Both the position numbers and the translations under genes were made by a program. From positions 1 to 64,000 of the forward strand of contig PBQA01000005.1 in NCBI GenBank assembly GCA_002724925.1: a stretch of DNA of 64,000 nucleotides, given 5' to 3'. The DNA comes from Oceanospirillaceae bacterium (GTDB lineage: Bacteria; Pseudomonadota; Gammaproteobacteria; Pseudomonadales; Oceanobacteraceae). Positions 43,481-54,549 of this stretch are shown piece by piece. The notes beneath the pieces are model-generated. The model worked only from the letters and a program-made list of their open reading frames with translations, was not told where the DNA came from and did no database searches. Each line of letters starts with the position of its first letter. Within the stretch, counting starts at the first letter, position 1.

Positions 43481-44616
43481 ACACCGATCTCCTTTGCAAA
43501 TTTCATAAGATTAGCTGGGCTCATTCCTAATAAATGCCCAGCCTCTCTAAGCATGATCTGACCATTTAACGCCTGAGAAGAAACAGCAAAACTGAAGCGA
43601 TCACTCAGCCAGGCTTTCTGATTCTTGTAATAGCCTCCACCGCCACCTTCGCGCTCGCGGTCTTCGTGTGCTTTTTTCTCTGCCGCAATGTATTTCAGGT
43701 AATCAGGTTTAGTAATAAACCCCAGCGTCATCGCTCGTCGCGCCAATGCCCAGGTGCTGACGTGAAAGTGGGCTTCGAGTGGCTTCAGGTTTTCTTGCCA
43801 GTATTCCACTTCCCGGTCCCAGATCTGCCTGAACTCTTCTTCGGGAACCAAAAATTCCGCTGCAACAGCGTTGCACAGTATTTCAATATGATTATGCGTA
43901 TTAGCGTCACCGTCAGACACCCCAGACTCACCAAGCCAAACATGGCAAAGTTCATGGATAAGAGTAAATAGTCGCGCTCCCGGAGCGTCGGCGTGGTTTA
44001 CAAAAATTAGCGGGGCAACTTTGTCGACCATCGCAAAGCCACGAAATTCTTCGACCTTAAAACGCCGATGATGACTACCAAGGTGTGGTAAGCGCATAAC
44101 CAGAACCCCCAGAGACTCAACCTGCTTCACCAAACCACGATAATATTCTTCCCAAGTGCCGCGCGTAGGGTGTGGAGGTAGGCGCATGGTCTGGCGCATG
44201 TCGGCAACAATAATATCGACGCTGTCGCTCCCCTTACAACGGCCAACGACCCGACACTCATTGCCACCGTTCTCAAACAGGTAATCCTTGTACCATTCCT
44301 GTCTTTCCTGCATTTGCTTCACTACGTCCAGGAGTTCAGCACTGGGGCGGCGTACTTCGCCGTTTTCGATGGTTCGTAGATCGGGAATTGGCAACGTTTC
44401 TTCAGGCGGCTGCCTGAGAAACAGGTATCCGAGCGGGACATAGGCTTTTTCGGCGTATTGGGTAGCCTGATGGAACGTCAGCGGACGAGAACCAGACTCC
44501 CATTCCTGCAGCCATTCGGGCGTTTTGCCCATCTTTCTCGCGAATTCAGGCACGGCGAAGCCCGCGCGTTCACGCGCCCAGCTAAGCATTTCGGGGTTAA
44601 TCATGGCCTGAGTCAT
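43477..44616 (-). CDS. XRE-family regulator with ImmA/IrrE metallopeptidase domain
   Basis: 379 residues from the ATG at 44616 (AGGAGG and 4 bases). Helix-turn-helix about residues 8-60 (SWARERAGFAVPEFARKMG, then TPEWLQEWESG). A peptidase domain from about 150 contains HELCHVWLG (HExxH) and a later acidic residue. In such operons the HTH half is the antitoxin or repressor and the HExxH half may be proteolytic. The last gene in the chain is the PIN gene, with a 4-bp overlap. Confidence 0.85.
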   Translation of the reverse strand: MTQAMINPEMLSWARERAGFAVPEFARKMGKTPEWLQEWESGSRPLTFHQATQYAEKAYVPLGYLFLRQPPEETLPIPDLRTIENGEVRRPSAELLDVVKQMQERQEWYKDYLFENGGNECRVVGRCKGSDSVDIIVADMRQTMRLPPHPTRGTWEEYYRGLVKQVESLGVLVMRLPHLGSHHRRFKVEEFRGFAMVDKVAPLIFVNHADAPGARLFTLIHELCHVWLGESGVSDGDANTHNHIEILCNAVAAEFLVPEEEFRQIWDREVEYWQENLKPLEAHFHVSTWALARRAMTLGFITKPDYLKYIAAEKKAHEDREREGGGGGYYKNQKAWLSDRFSFAVSSQALNGQIMLREAGHLLGMSPANLMKFAKEIGV

Positions 44617-44694
44617 ATGTCCTCCTGGATTGGTCAAATTATAAACTGACCTTGGGTTCCTTCCCAGTCTTGCAACACGCCAGTTAATCTAACA

Positions 44695-44723
44695 GTTACT
44701 CGTGCTGAGTAACACCGAGTTAC
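44695..44723. promoter_or_regulatory. Inverted GTTACTC/GAGTAAC half-sites upstream of the XRE-ImmA operon
   Basis: GTTACTC GTGCT GAGTAAC is a perfect 7-bp inverted repeat, and a further half-site GAGTTAC follows at 44717. The block lies in the 111-bp gap between the hsdR stop and the XRE-ImmA start. It is a candidate operator for the XRE protein itself. Confidence 0.4.
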
Positions 44724-44727
44724 CCCA

Positions 44728-47700
44728 TCAGTCTTTACTAATACTCCCACCAACCCCTTTAAACTTCTCAACAAACGCAGCGATCTTCTGGAACACCGTC
44801 TGCTTCTTGGTGTGATACAGCGGGTTTAACGGGCTCATCTTAGGCAGAACAGAGTTGAGTTCTGTGCCCGCGTCGCTGGCGTACTCGCGTTTCAGCGAGC
44901 TGATGATGTAGCGGCGAGCCTCTTCGGCATTGAGGTTCTCGGTTTCAATCAGCTCCTCAGCTTCGCGCTGCTGTTCGGCTTGCGCAAAGGCAAAGAAGGT
45001 ATCGATGACGGTGGCCTTATCGCCGATCTCATCCAGATCTGTCTGGTTGATGAAATCGACCACCAGACTCTCTTTGGCGCGGTTGCCGAGGCTGCCTCGG
45101 ATCACTCGGCGAACTTCGTCCACGAGGTCAGACTTACTCTTGTTCTTCTTGTTGTGTTCGAAGATCAGCTCAAGAATGTAGTCGAGGTTGATCTCCTGCG
45201 ATTTAAGCAGGTCGACCTCAAATACTACATCATCCCAGTCGATGGTAGATTTCTCTTGTACTTCTGCCGATTTCTGGCGCCGCTGCCAGTCGCGGATATC
45301 GTTGTAACTTGAACGATAATCCTGAATTTTACGGTCCGCGGGCAGACGAATACTCTGCAGTTCGGCCAGCTTGTCATCATCGAGATAATGCTCGGCTTTA
45401 AAGGCTTCAACCGCTTCCGGGTCGCTCATATCGACATTCTGCAAGGCTTTCAGGCTGGCGAATTCATCGTAGTTCTGCAGGATATTTTCAACACGCAGAT
45501 ACTCACCAAAGAGCTTGGCAAAGGCTTTTTTATCAGACTCTTTTTCAATATTCGCAGGATCAGGGAAGCGTTGTTCCAGCTCACTGACCACCGTCATAAA
45601 GCCACGCTTCGCTTCACCAGTAATCACATCAGTGAAGCCTTCGAGGTATTCCTTATAGCTTTTCTCCAGAACCACATTTTTAGTGTTTTTATCACCAAAC
45701 AAGGTAATGGCATCGACGGTCGCCTGCTCTAAATCACGGAAGGTAACGATATTACCGAACGTCTTAGTAGCGTCATAAATGCGATTAGTACGCGAGTACG
45801 CCTGCATCAGGCCGTGATAACGCAAGTTTTTATCAACAAACAAGGTATTGAGGGACGGCGCATCAAAGCCGGTGAGAAACATCCCCACCACAATCAACAG
45901 GTCGACTTCTTTGCTTTTTACCCGCTTTGCCAGGTCACGGTAATAGTTCTGAAAGCCCTTGCTATCCACGCTGTAGTTCGAACTGAAGAAGGCGTTATAG
46001 TCCGCGATGGCCTTAGTCAAAAACTCTTTGGCACTGGAGTTCATTGCTGCCACATCAAAACTTTCATCCACAATATCGCCTATGGCGTCCTGCTCTTCGT
46101 TGGCGGCATACGAGAAAATAGTAGCGACTTTAAGCGGCTTATCTCTGTCTTTGTAAGAAGGCTCCTGCTGAAGCTGGTTGAGCGTCTCGTAATACAACTT
46201 GGCGGCATCTACACTACTCACCGCAAACATGGCGTTAAAGCCTGCTCCTCCGGCTTTCATGCGATGCGTCTTCTGGCGGAAGTTGTTGAGAATATACTGC
46301 GAAATTTCACGAGTACGTTCCGGGTGCAGTAACGCCTGCTTGTTCTCTAACGCACTCAGCTTCTTCTCGTCCTGCTCGGTTTCTGCCTGTCTAAACTGCG
46401 GGCGTACGTCGTTGTAGTCCACCTTGAACTTGAGCACTTTTTCATCGCGGATCGCATCTGTGATTACATACGAATGCAGTTCTCGCCCAAATACGCTGGC
46501 GGTGGTTTCTGCACCCAAGGCGTTTTGCGGGAAGATAGGCGTGCCGGTAAAGCCAAACTGATAGAAACGTTTGAACTTCTTCTTCAGGTTCTTCTGGGCT
46601 TCGCCAAATTGGCTGCGATGGCATTCGTCAAAGATAAACACCACCTGCTGGTTGTACACCGGCAGGTCACCTTCGCTTTTCATCAGGTTGTTGAGTTTCT
46701 GAATGGTGGTGACGATGATCTTATTGTCGTCTTTACTCAGGTTCTGTTTCAAGCCCGCCGTGCTGTCAGAGCCGTTCACACTGTCTGGCGAAAAGCGCTG
46801 GTACTCCTTCATGGTCTGGTAATCCAGATCTTTCCGGTCAACAACGAAGAATACCTTATCAATAAACTCTAACTCCGTAGCCAGCCGTGCTGCTTTAAAG
46901 CTGGTCAGGGTTTTACCCGACCCTGTTGTGTGCCAGATATAGCCGCAATTCTCTGGCATCATGCCTTCTTTAGGGCCGGTCCAGGCTTTAGATTCGTACG
47001 CACACTTGATCTTCCACAGAATGCGCTCGGTCGCAGCAATCTGGTATGGGCGCATCACTAACAAGGTATCGCTGACATCAAACACCGAATAATGCAGCAA
47101 TACATTGACAAGGGTGTGCTTCTGCAGGAAGGTCGCGGTGAAGTCCTTCAGATCTTTTATCAGAGTGTTATCGGCTTTCGCCCAGTTCATGGTGAAGTCG
47201 AAGCTGTTTTTGTTGCGCTTAGTGGTGTTGGCAAAATACCGCGTATCAGTACCGTTAGAGATAACGAATAATTGCAGGTATTTGTACAACGAATGCTCGC
47301 TGTTAAAGCTCTCTTTACTGTATCGGTGAACCTGATTAAACGCCTCACGAATGGCAACGCCACGCTTTTTCAGCTCGATCTGCACCAGCGGTAAACCATT
47401 CACCAGAATAGTGACATCATAGCGGTTGGCATGGCTGCCGGTTTGTTCGAACTGCTTAATCACCTGAACTTTGTTACGGGCAATCTGTTTTTTGTCGACG
47501 AGGTAGATGTTCTTGATACGCCCATCATCAAAGACAAAATCGTGAATATAGTCATCGTGAATCTTGCGGGTCTTATCAACGACATTGTCACTGGGTTTAT
47601 CGAGATAGGTCTCAACAAAGCGCTGCCACTCGCCTTCCTGAAACTCAACTTTATTCAAGCGCTGCAACTGCTCGCGCACATTCGCCAGCATGGCAGTCGG

Positions 47701-47868
47701 GTTGTTCAAACCGGGCAGATACTCATAGCCCTGATTCACCAGATCCTGAATCAGCTCACGTTCCAGATCGCCTTCGCTCTGATAGCTTTCGGCGACCTGC
47801 CAGTCTTTGTTGTATTTATCCAGAACGATAAAGTTATTGGATTCGGCGATGGTTTTGTATTCGGTCAT
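44728..47868 (-). CDS. hsdR: Type I restriction enzyme, R subunit (HsdR)
   Basis: 1046 residues. The N-terminal nuclease region includes QIELKKRG (PD-(D/E)xK, ELK). The SF2 motor has TTGSGKT (Walker A) and [10 protein letters not shown] (DEAH-like box), followed by GFTGTPIF and [12 protein letters not shown]. It is the motor-nuclease that translocates and cuts DNA when HsdM/HsdS finds an unmodified site. It is last in hsdM-hsdS-prrC-hsdR and overlaps prrC by 4 bp. Confidence 0.95.
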   Translation of the reverse strand: MTEYKTIAESNNFIVLDKYNKDWQVAESYQSEGDLERELIQDLVNQGYEYLPGLNNPTAMLANVREQLQRLNKVEFQEGEWQRFVETYLDKPSDNVVDKTRKIHDDYIHDFVFDDGRIKNIYLVDKKQIARNKVQVIKQFEQTGSHANRYDVTILVNGLPLVQIELKKRGVAIREAFNQVHRYSKESFNSEHSLYKYLQLFVISNGTDTRYFANTTKRNKNSFDFTMNWAKADNTLIKDLKDFTATFLQKHTLVNVLLHYSVFDVSDTLLVMRPYQIAATERILWKIKCAYESKAWTGPKEGMMPENCGYIWHTTGSGKTLTSFKAARLATELEFIDKVFFVVDRKDLDYQTMKEYQRFSPDSVNGSDSTAGLKQNLSKDDNKIIVTTIQKLNNLMKSEGDLPVYNQQVVFIFDECHRSQFGEAQKNLKKKFKRFYQFGFTGTPIFPQNALGAETTASVFGRELHSYVITDAIRDEKVLKFKVDYNDVRPQFRQAETEQDEKKLSALENKQALLHPERTREISQYILNNFRQKTHRMKAGGAGFNAMFAVSSVDAAKLYYETLNQLQQEPSYKDRDKPLKVATIFSYAANEEQDAIGDIVDESFDVAAMNSSAKEFLTKAIADYNAFFSSNYSVDSKGFQNYYRDLAKRVKSKEVDLLIVVGMFLTGFDAPSLNTLFVDKNLRYHGLMQAYSRTNRIYDATKTFGNIVTFRDLEQATVDAITLFGDKNTKNVVLEKSYKEYLEGFTDVITGEAKRGFMTVVSELEQRFPDPANIEKESDKKAFAKLFGEYLRVENILQNYDEFASLKALQNVDMSDPEAVEAFKAEHYLDDDKLAELQSIRLPADRKIQDYRSSYNDIRDWQRRQKSAEVQEKSTIDWDDVVFEVDLLKSQEINLDYILELIFEHNKKNKSKSDLVDEVRRVIRGSLGNRAKESLVVDFINQTDLDEIGDKATVIDTFFAFAQAEQQREAEELIETENLNAEEARRYIISSLKREYASDAGTELNSVLPKMSPLNPLYHTKKQTVFQKIAAFVEKFKGVGGSISKD

Positions 47869-49235
47869 TTCGCTTCCTGCTTCTTGAAGCCATAAGTATC
47901 AGTCAAATAGTCTACTAGCTCACCCAGCATCTCTTTGTCTCTATCTTCGACATCTGATGCCTCCTCACCAGCATGAGCAGAATGGCTGGAGAGATTCAGA
48001 ATCCTGTTAGCAAATGGATCAGGCTTATCTCCAGTCGTCTTCGGCAAAAGAGCTGGCCAGTAGTTATAGCCTAAGAAAGTTGCCATCTTCTCTAGAAGGT
48101 TCCTGACAAAACTGAAATGATACTTTCTGATCTTTCCGTCTTTTATAGCACGCCGAACCTCGGACAAAAGAAAGAGATGGTAGGAGAATGGGGAATCGGT
48201 CGGCTGATTCAAAAGCTCGAAGCCTCCATCCCCCTGTTTTTCAAGACGGTACTTTTTGAATTCTTTATTCGGGTTATATGAAAGTACATCAGATCCATCT
48301 AGCGCTTTCTCATAGGCTTTATTGCTTAACTCATTACAAAGCACGTTATAAAAAAGCGGGCTATGCGTAGTAACAACAAACTTAAGGCTTGACTTACTAC
48401 CTTTGATCAGCCCTGCCAGATCAACTGCCAATTCAATTAGGTGACTATCATCCAATGAGCTTACAGGGTCATCAATGAACACGTAATCCAGCCCATCAAA
48501 TTTATTCGTTATCCTATTCGATTTATCAGACTCATTCAGCGTAGATACTACCTGCTCCAAGAGGGTATATAAAACACTCCAAACAAAGTTACTCTCTTCG
48601 CCTTTGGATATCTTTATTCTCTCATAACGCCCTTGAACAACCGGATTGGTATCGTTTGAGTTTTGACCAAGATTATTGACAGCAGGAGACTGATCAGCCG
48701 CTACGAGAAAGATGACCTCAGAAAAAGCAGGAACGGTGACCTCAATCTCTTTCTTATTATGATCTTGGGTCTTAACTTTATACTCTTCATTAAAGGTAGG
48801 CGTAGCCTTGCTACCGGTATACCGCTGAAAATTTGTTACGATATTGCCGTCCTCCCCCAACTCCTTAAGAAGATCAATCAGCCAGTCCGTGAATGTATTT
48901 GGCTGTATCTTTAACCTAGGCTCCGTATCCTCTTCTAAATCGTTATCCCAATAGAATAAATCTTCGGTAAACGCATTGTAATAGAGAATCTTATCACGAG
49001 CTGAAGCGCTATCATCCTCCTTCTCGGTTTTCGGAGCTATCAGTTCCTTAAACTCTCGCGACAAACGAGTTTTCCCCGATCCGTTAAACGCATAAATCAG
49101 CTGAGCCTTTGGAACAGGCTTTTCATCCCTCACCTGGACTTTACCTGACCGCTTATTACCTTTTGCTTTCACTTGCCTAGTACTGACAGCAGGGACAGAT
49201 AACTTTTCTGCTATATCCTTTAGCGTCTGACTCAT
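47865..49235 (-). CDS. prrC: PrrC-type anticodon nuclease associated with the type I system
   Basis: 456 residues from the ATG at 49235, one base after the hsdS stop. It matches PrrC of E. coli throughout. The N-domain opens with [11 protein letters not shown]. The ATPase has [11 protein letters not shown] (50-60), [26 protein letters not shown] and [12 protein letters not shown]. The nuclease half keeps R378, E382 (FVRNLLEKM) and H418 (NLSSHSAH), equal to the R320/E324/H356 site recalled for E. coli PrrC. When HsdR is inhibited by a phage (Stp in T4), PrrC is released to cut tRNA-Lys. A loop of about 40 residues at about 180-225 is not in the E. coli protein. Confidence 0.92.
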   Translation of the reverse strand: MSQTLKDIAEKLSVPAVSTRQVKAKGNKRSGKVQVRDEKPVPKAQLIYAFNGSGKTRLSREFKELIAPKTEKEDDSASARDKILYYNAFTEDLFYWDNDLEEDTEPRLKIQPNTFTDWLIDLLKELGEDGNIVTNFQRYTGSKATPTFNEEYKVKTQDHNKKEIEVTVPAFSEVIFLVAADQSPAVNNLGQNSNDTNPVVQGRYERIKISKGEESNFVWSVLYTLLEQVVSTLNESDKSNRITNKFDGLDYVFIDDPVSSLDDSHLIELAVDLAGLIKGSKSSLKFVVTTHSPLFYNVLCNELSNKAYEKALDGSDVLSYNPNKEFKKYRLEKQGDGGFELLNQPTDSPFSYHLFLLSEVRRAIKDGKIRKYHFSFVRNLLEKMATFLGYNYWPALLPKTTGDKPDPFANRILNLSSHSAHAGEEASDVEDRDKEMLGELVDYLTDTYGFKKQEAK

Positions 49236-49236
49236 A

Positions 49237-50382
49237 TCAAGCAATCTCCTCAGCAACAGAATTTCGGAAGCTCAGCAACAAATCGCGGTAATATTCGTAT
49301 TGTTTTTGGCGCAGCTCGATTTCGCGGGGTAGGCCTTCGGTGATGGAGTTGGTCAAGGCGTCGAATTTATCGAGGATATTTGCAATACGCTTTTGTTCAG
49401 CCAATGAAGGCACGGGAATTGTTAGCCCTTGAAGTTTGCCTACAGCAAGACCGGGTTGAGCTGACTGCGAGGCATATTGGTTGAGATTCATAACAGTTAA
49501 CATATGAAACGCCCAATCAATATCTATTTCACCACTGCTCGTTACCACAACTGCATGTTCAGTCGCATAGAACTGACCCTTCATTCTCTGCACATTTCCG
49601 CATAGTGCGCCCTGCCTACCAATAAGCAAGTGATCGCCATCATGACTTTTGCTTTCAACAAAACCTCGAATTCCATTGCCGCCGAAACATGGATAAGAAT
49701 GTTCATCACTAGCATTCGACATTATTTTACTTGCTGAGATATGCTGCCCAGCACGCATATGGAGCACATCCCCCAACGTCTTCCACTCTACTTCCCCCTC
49801 TTCAAAACTCAACAACTGATCGCGATAGTAGTTGTATTGTTGCTTGCGCAGGTTAAGCTCGGCGGTCAGCTCGGCGGTCATGGCGGTAAATGCGTCCAGA
49901 ATGCGGACGATTTCGGCCTGGATTTCCAGTGATTTTTGGGGATTGTTTGGACAGGGGATGGGGATTTCCAAACTCTGGATTATTCCAACAGCCAATCCCG
50001 GTTGAGCAGATTTTGAGGCATACTGATTAAGGTTCATTAGTGTTAGCAAATGAAATGCCCAATCAACGTTTATGCCATCACTTGGCGTTACAACGACAGC
50101 ATGCTCTGTTGCGTAAAACTTTCCCTGTGTTCGCTGTACATTTCCGCATAAAGCACCTTGCCGACCGATGAGCAAATGTTTTCCATCGTGGCTATTTTTC
50201 GCAACAAAGCCACGAATCCCATTTCCACCAAAACAAGGATATGGATGTTCTTTGCTAGCTTCATCCATGATGTTGCTTGCCGAAATATGCTGACCAGCTC
50301 GCATATTTACAACATCTCCTAGTGGCCTCCACTCCACCTCAACGCCATCCAGCAGCCGCTCTATAAAGCTTACATCACTCAT
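49237..50382 (-). CDS. hsdS: Type I restriction enzyme, specificity subunit (HsdS) with two near-identical TRDs
   Basis: 381 residues. TRD1 (about 15-140) and TRD2 (about 200-325) are roughly three-quarters identical by eye: both have [23 protein letters not shown] and [16 protein letters not shown]. Conserved helical spacers follow each ([18 protein letters not shown] and [18 protein letters not shown]). Each TRD reads one half of the bipartite target. With two near-equal domains facing each other, the target should be palindromic or nearly so. The DNA repeats about 550 bp apart could recombine. Confidence 0.93.
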   Translation of the reverse strand: MSDVSFIERLLDGVEVEWRPLGDVVNMRAGQHISASNIMDEASKEHPYPCFGGNGIRGFVAKNSHDGKHLLIGRQGALCGNVQRTQGKFYATEHAVVVTPSDGINVDWAFHLLTLMNLNQYASKSAQPGLAVGIIQSLEIPIPCPNNPQKSLEIQAEIVRILDAFTAMTAELTAELNLRKQQYNYYRDQLLSFEEGEVEWKTLGDVLHMRAGQHISASKIMSNASDEHSYPCFGGNGIRGFVESKSHDGDHLLIGRQGALCGNVQRMKGQFYATEHAVVVTSSGEIDIDWAFHMLTVMNLNQYASQSAQPGLAVGKLQGLTIPVPSLAEQKRIANILDKFDALTNSITEGLPREIELRQKQYEYYRDLLLSFRNSVAEEIA

Positions 50383-51950
50383 GCGTCCTGCTCCTCGCCT
50401 TCAATCTCCGCCACAATCGCATCAATCTCTGTGCGCAGTTCGCTGATTCTGGCGACGGTGGTTTTCAGTTCGGCGTTCAGTTGTGTGATGTCCACCACTT
50501 CGCGGGTGTCTTCGGCTTCGACATAGGAGCTGACGGACAGGTTGTAGTCGTTATCGGCCACTTCCTCCACAGGCACGGAGCGGGCAAAGTGGTCGATATT
50601 CTCTTTGCTGTCGAACACTGCCATGATTTTCTGGATATGCTCGTCGGTAAGGATGTTGTTGTTGGTTTCTTTTTTGAACAGGTTACTGGCGTCAATAAAC
50701 TGGGTATCGGTATTGGGTTTGTTTTTTGCCAGCACCAGAATATTCACCGCAATGGTGGTACCGTAGAACAGGTTGGGCGCCAGTGATATCACCGTCTCGA
50801 CGTTATTGTTATCGACCAGATATTTTCTGATTTTCTGCTCGGCACCGCCACGGTAGAAAATACCAGGGAAGCAGACAATCGCCGCCCTGCCCTTGCCCGA
50901 CAGATAACTGAGAGCATGCAGCACAAAGGCAAAGTCGGCTTTGGATTTGGGCGCGAGCACACCGGCGGGGGCAAAGCGGTCGTCATTGATCAGCGTTGGG
51001 TCGTCGCTGCCTATCCATTTTACCGAATACGGCGGGTTGGAGACGATGGCGTCGAAGGGTTTGTCGTCGCCGAAGTGGGGGTCGGTCAGGGTGTTGCCCA
51101 GCTGGATATTGAACTTGTCGTAGTTGATGTTGTGCAGAAACATATTCATACGAGCCAGGTTGTAGGTGGTGTGGTTCAGCTCCTGGCCGAAGTAACCCTC
51201 TTCAATCTTATGCACGTCGATGTGTTTTCTGGCTTGCATGAGCAATGAGCCTGACCCACAGGCCGGGTCGAATATTTTATTTATGCTGCTCTGGCCGTGA
51301 ACCGCGAGCATGGCGATGAGCTTGGACACATGCTGCGGAGTAAAGAACTCGCCGCCGGATTTACCGGCGTTGGCAGCGTAATTAGAGATCAGGAACTCGT
51401 AAGCGTCACCGAACAGATCAATGTGGTTGTCTTCGAATTTACCGCCCGATTCACCATGAAAGTTCAGCCCGGCAACGCCCTTGAGTACGGCGGCCAGGCG
51501 CAGGTTTTTGTCTTTGACGGTATTACCGAGGCGGTTACTGGTGGTATCGAAGTCGGCGAACAGGCCTTTGATGTCCTGCTCAGACGGGTAGCCAAAAGCT
51601 GAGGCTTCGATAGCACTGAAGATGGCCGCTAAATCGGTGTTCAGGCTTTCATTGCTGTTGGCATTTTTCGCTACGTTATCGAACAACTGGCTGGGGTAAA
51701 TGAAATAACCCTTGGTTTTGATGGCGTCTTCTTTGATCTCTGGGGTGATGACGCTGTCGGGCAGTTTGGCGTAGTGGATACTTTCGTCACCGGCCTCAAT
51801 GTAGGCAGCAAAGTTTTCACTGATAAAGCGATAAAACAGAGTGCCCAGTACGTATTGCTTGAAGTCCCAACCATCCACAGAGCCTCGTACATCATTGGCA
51901 ATCGCCCAGATCTGGCGTTGCAGGGCGGCGCGTTGTTGTGAACTTGTCAT
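50379..51950 (-). CDS. hsdM: Type I restriction enzyme, M subunit (HsdM)
   Basis: 523 residues. SAM-binding motif I is [11 protein letters not shown] and the catalytic motif IV is SNPPYSVKW, so it is an N6-adenine methyltransferase. [13 protein letters not shown] is the usual family block. First gene of the RM operon. It overlaps hsdS by 4 bp. SD is weak; the start has an N-terminal [19 protein letters not shown]. Confidence 0.95.
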   Translation of the reverse strand: MTSSQQRAALQRQIWAIANDVRGSVDGWDFKQYVLGTLFYRFISENFAAYIEAGDESIHYAKLPDSVITPEIKEDAIKTKGYFIYPSQLFDNVAKNANSNESLNTDLAAIFSAIEASAFGYPSEQDIKGLFADFDTTSNRLGNTVKDKNLRLAAVLKGVAGLNFHGESGGKFEDNHIDLFGDAYEFLISNYAANAGKSGGEFFTPQHVSKLIAMLAVHGQSSINKIFDPACGSGSLLMQARKHIDVHKIEEGYFGQELNHTTYNLARMNMFLHNINYDKFNIQLGNTLTDPHFGDDKPFDAIVSNPPYSVKWIGSDDPTLINDDRFAPAGVLAPKSKADFAFVLHALSYLSGKGRAAIVCFPGIFYRGGAEQKIRKYLVDNNNVETVISLAPNLFYGTTIAVNILVLAKNKPNTDTQFIDASNLFKKETNNNILTDEHIQKIMAVFDSKENIDHFARSVPVEEVADNDYNLSVSSYVEAEDTREVVDITQLNAELKTTVARISELRTEIDAIVAEIEGEEQDA

Positions 51951-52020
51951 TCGTTTTTCCTGTTCTCTTCGTTTTCGTATGGTTCTGATTTGCAGTCAGC
52001 TATCGCCGGGCTGGCTTTAG

Positions 52021-52938
52021 TCAGCCTTCGGCAAAGTAATCGGTGTCGAGCGATTTTACCTGATAGGTATCTTTGACGGTAACGCCAAGGTCGTAGCGGA
52101 TCATCAGCTCGGCCAGTTGCATGCCGTCGATCAGCACCACCCGCTTTTCAATCATATTCACATAGTCGATAGCATCACGGCTGAAGCGGCTTGTGGTGAT
52201 GAATACGCCCTTTCTGGCACGCTTCATTTCTAAAGCTCCGACAAAGGCCTGTACGTCCGGGCGACCAACAGAGTTGCCGGTGTAGCGTTTGGCTTGCAGG
52301 TAGATGGTGTCGAGGCCCAGAGGGTCTTCGTTGATGATGCCGTCGACACCACCATCATTGGTGTATTGGGTCGCCTGCCCTGCCTTCTCACTCCAGCCGC
52401 CATAGCCCATGGCGAGCATAAGTTCGACGACGAGCTTTTCGAAGAACTCGGGTGTCTGGCGTTTTACTTGTGCGAGTAGATCATCGGCCAGGCTGGCCTG
52501 CAGTTCCTGATGGGCCTGTTCGAGGCGTTCTGTGGGGTCGAGGGCTTCTGATACTTCTATGGTTTGAGTTTCGGCTGCCTCTGTTGAGCGGTTATCAATG
52601 GCTCTGAATTCTTCGAAGGCTTCGAACTGTTTGAGATAACTGGCATCGATTTTTTCTGGGTTCTCTGCCAGTACTTGCCTGCCGATGGCCGTAAGGTGGC
52701 TGATTCCGCGTTGCGGGCTTTCAATGAGTCCGGCTTTGCGCAAATAAGTCGTCGCCCAGGCAACCCGGTTGTACATCAACGGGCTGCGCTTACTGGGCGT
52801 CATACGGCGACGCTCTTCGTCGGTGAGCTGGTATTGATCGCTGAGCAGGTCGACCAGATTACGCAGCGACATATCACCTTGGGTATCGAGAGTGACCAGC
52901 ACCGGGCGCATCAGGGTTTGATAATCAGGTATTGGCAT
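52021..52938 (-). CDS. mrr: Mrr-type restriction endonuclease
   Basis: 305 residues. The N-terminal winged helix (PSKRSPLMYNRVAWATTYLRKAGLIES) is followed by the Mrr_cat domain: GGVDGIINEDPLGLDTIYLQAKRY (D, then QAK in the PD-(D/E)xK form). Mrr cuts DNA carrying foreign methylation. It lies 70 bp upstream of hsdM on the same strand, so it probably belongs to the same defence island and possibly the same transcript. Confidence 0.92.
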   Translation of the reverse strand: MPIPDYQTLMRPVLVTLDTQGDMSLRNLVDLLSDQYQLTDEERRRMTPSKRSPLMYNRVAWATTYLRKAGLIESPQRGISHLTAIGRQVLAENPEKIDASYLKQFEAFEEFRAIDNRSTEAAETQTIEVSEALDPTERLEQAHQELQASLADDLLAQVKRQTPEFFEKLVVELMLAMGYGGWSEKAGQATQYTNDGGVDGIINEDPLGLDTIYLQAKRYTGNSVGRPDVQAFVGALEMKRARKGVFITTSRFSRDAIDYVNMIEKRVVLIDGMQLAELMIRYDLGVTVKDTYQVKSLDTDYFAEG

Positions 52939-53089
52939 TCCGTGTCCTCGGTTTGTTAAGAGGGAATGGTATCAGACTGGTTGTGCAGGTTAAGTGGCAA
53001 TTGGCGCTGTTGGCATCCAAGCCATGCACGTTGACGCGTATCTGAGTCGTCCTTATCATACGGGCAAATCACTCAAGGGGTAGCAGGGA

Positions 53090-54133
53090 ATGCTAAAGCT
53101 CACCAACGATCAGGACATCATTCTCCATAAGGTACAACCGGGGGATACTCTCTCGAAGATTCTTTTGCACTATCACAGCCATCAAGATCGGAATAAGCTT
53201 CAGGGCTTGATCGCCGAGTCGATGACCGCTAATCCCTTCATTAAGAACCCTGACCTTATCTACCCTGGCCAGCTGATTCAGGTACCGGTACCCGCTACAT
53301 ATACTACACCACCACTCGTCGCCCTGAATGTGCCGGCTCTTAAGCTGAACGATTCATCGTGTCTTGGTGCTATATGCAAAAACTGGAACCAAGCAACGGT
53401 TGAAGAGCGAACGCTGATGCCGGGTCTGATTGAGTTGTCACTCATGGGCAGTGCTGCTGTTGCAGAGGCATCGGATAAATGGCTGACCACGAACTCTGCC
53501 TTAATAGGTCAGATCCCGGCAGAATATGAAAAGTATAAAGCAGGTAAAAGCACTAAGGGCCAGTATGACTATGCACGGAAGAAGATCATCACGCAGTTAG
53601 AGCAGAACCTTAAGTCGGCGACTGGGCTATATACCGATGGCAAGAACAGCCGTGAGGTGTTGCGGGTATCACGCACCAAAGGTAGAGCGCCAACGGCGGA
53701 TATTAAAGCGGCGGCTTCGAAGCTCGGGAGTTACGGCAAAGCAGCGACAAAGGCCGGGTATGTTCTTGGTGCAGCGTCCTTAGGCATGACGTGTCATGAT
53801 ATTGCGAGAGAGGCTGATCCGAGGAAGCGGAGTACTCTGCTAACAGAAGGCCTGACCAGCACAATTGTAGGTACATTGGCAGGAGCCGCCTTAACTCTTT
53901 TTATGGTATCGACGCCAGTGGGCTGGGTCGCCGCTTTAGCAATCGGTGCTGCAGTAGCGGCATCAGCTTACGGCCTTGGGAAACTCGCTGGAGGGGTGTA
54001 TGAAAAATACTCGTCTGGCGAATTTTCTGACCAGATTGGGGTTACAAACGCATGTAATGCAATATTTTCCCAATCCAAAAAAGTAAATATAAGAAACAGA
54101 CTGCTATCAACTAACCTGGAATCTGTACTGTGA
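53090..54133 (+). CDS. LysM protein with a C-terminal glycine-zipper membrane region, possible effector
   Basis: 347 residues. A single LysM module at about 10-65 (HKVQPGDTLSKILLHYH, ending IYPGQLIQVPVP), no signal peptide. A middle helical region follows. Residues about 205-320 are Gly/Ala-rich hydrophobic hairpins (VGTLAGAALTLFMVSTPVGW, AALAIGAAVAASAYGLGKL). LysM suggests a cell-wall contact, and the zipper region suggests membrane insertion. The gene is followed by four small membrane-protein genes, the first overlapping by 4 bp. Similar layout to 5.8-7.0 kb. A secreted antibacterial effector is an inference. Confidence 0.55.
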   Translation: MLKLTNDQDIILHKVQPGDTLSKILLHYHSHQDRNKLQGLIAESMTANPFIKNPDLIYPGQLIQVPVPATYTTPPLVALNVPALKLNDSSCLGAICKNWNQATVEERTLMPGLIELSLMGSAAVAEASDKWLTTNSALIGQIPAEYEKYKAGKSTKGQYDYARKKIITQLEQNLKSATGLYTDGKNSREVLRVSRTKGRAPTADIKAAASKLGSYGKAATKAGYVLGAASLGMTCHDIAREADPRKRSTLLTEGLTSTIVGTLAGAALTLFMVSTPVGWVAALAIGAAVAASAYGLGKLAGGVYEKYSSGEFSDQIGVTNACNAIFSQSKKVNIRNRLLSTNLESVL

Positions 54134-54522
54134 TAGAACCTGATGCCCCGATTGTTTTTAATATTTGGCTGTATCTGATGCTATTGAGCGCGTCCTGGGG
54201 CATAGGTACCGTCATCTTTATTGTCATTCTGAAGTTCTATTTTGCAAAGTACGATAAGGTTTTATTAAAAGAGCCACATTTCAACATTGCAGAACAAGAT
54301 AATTACCTGGAGTTTCCCCTCAGCCTTCATAAAACTGTAATATACATTCACTTATTCTCTTTTAAGCGATTAGTTAGGAAGCGTTTTAAAAGTCCACCTG
54401 AAGTCAATCCCGGAAAAACGACAGTTGTACTTTCATACGCGGCGGCAAGTGCAATCTATCTCCAGATAATTCTAGGAATAGCCACGTTATCAGTAATGTT
54501 CTATTTGTATTTTTCGCCATAG
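54130..54522 (+). CDS. Small membrane protein, possible immunity protein 1
   Basis: 130 residues. The GTG start overlaps the LysM gene stop (GTGA). Two membrane helices: about 10-35 and about 105-128. A loop contains FNIAEQDNYLEFPLSLHKT and LFSFKRLVRKRFK. The same motif recurs in the next gene, so they are paralogues. Context suggests immunity to, or partnership with, the LysM protein. No known family was recognised. Confidence 0.5.
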   Translation: MIEPDAPIVFNIWLYLMLLSASWGIGTVIFIVILKFYFAKYDKVLLKEPHFNIAEQDNYLEFPLSLHKTVIYIHLFSFKRLVRKRFKSPPEVNPGKTTVVLSYAAASAIYLQIILGIATLSVMFYLYFSP

Positions 54523-54549
54523 AATAAAATAGAAATAAATATATAAAAC

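Noticed and set aside
45814-46332. A 172-codon plus-strand frame opposite hsdR
   Set aside because: hsdR is intact on the other strand. The shadow has no motif and no SD.
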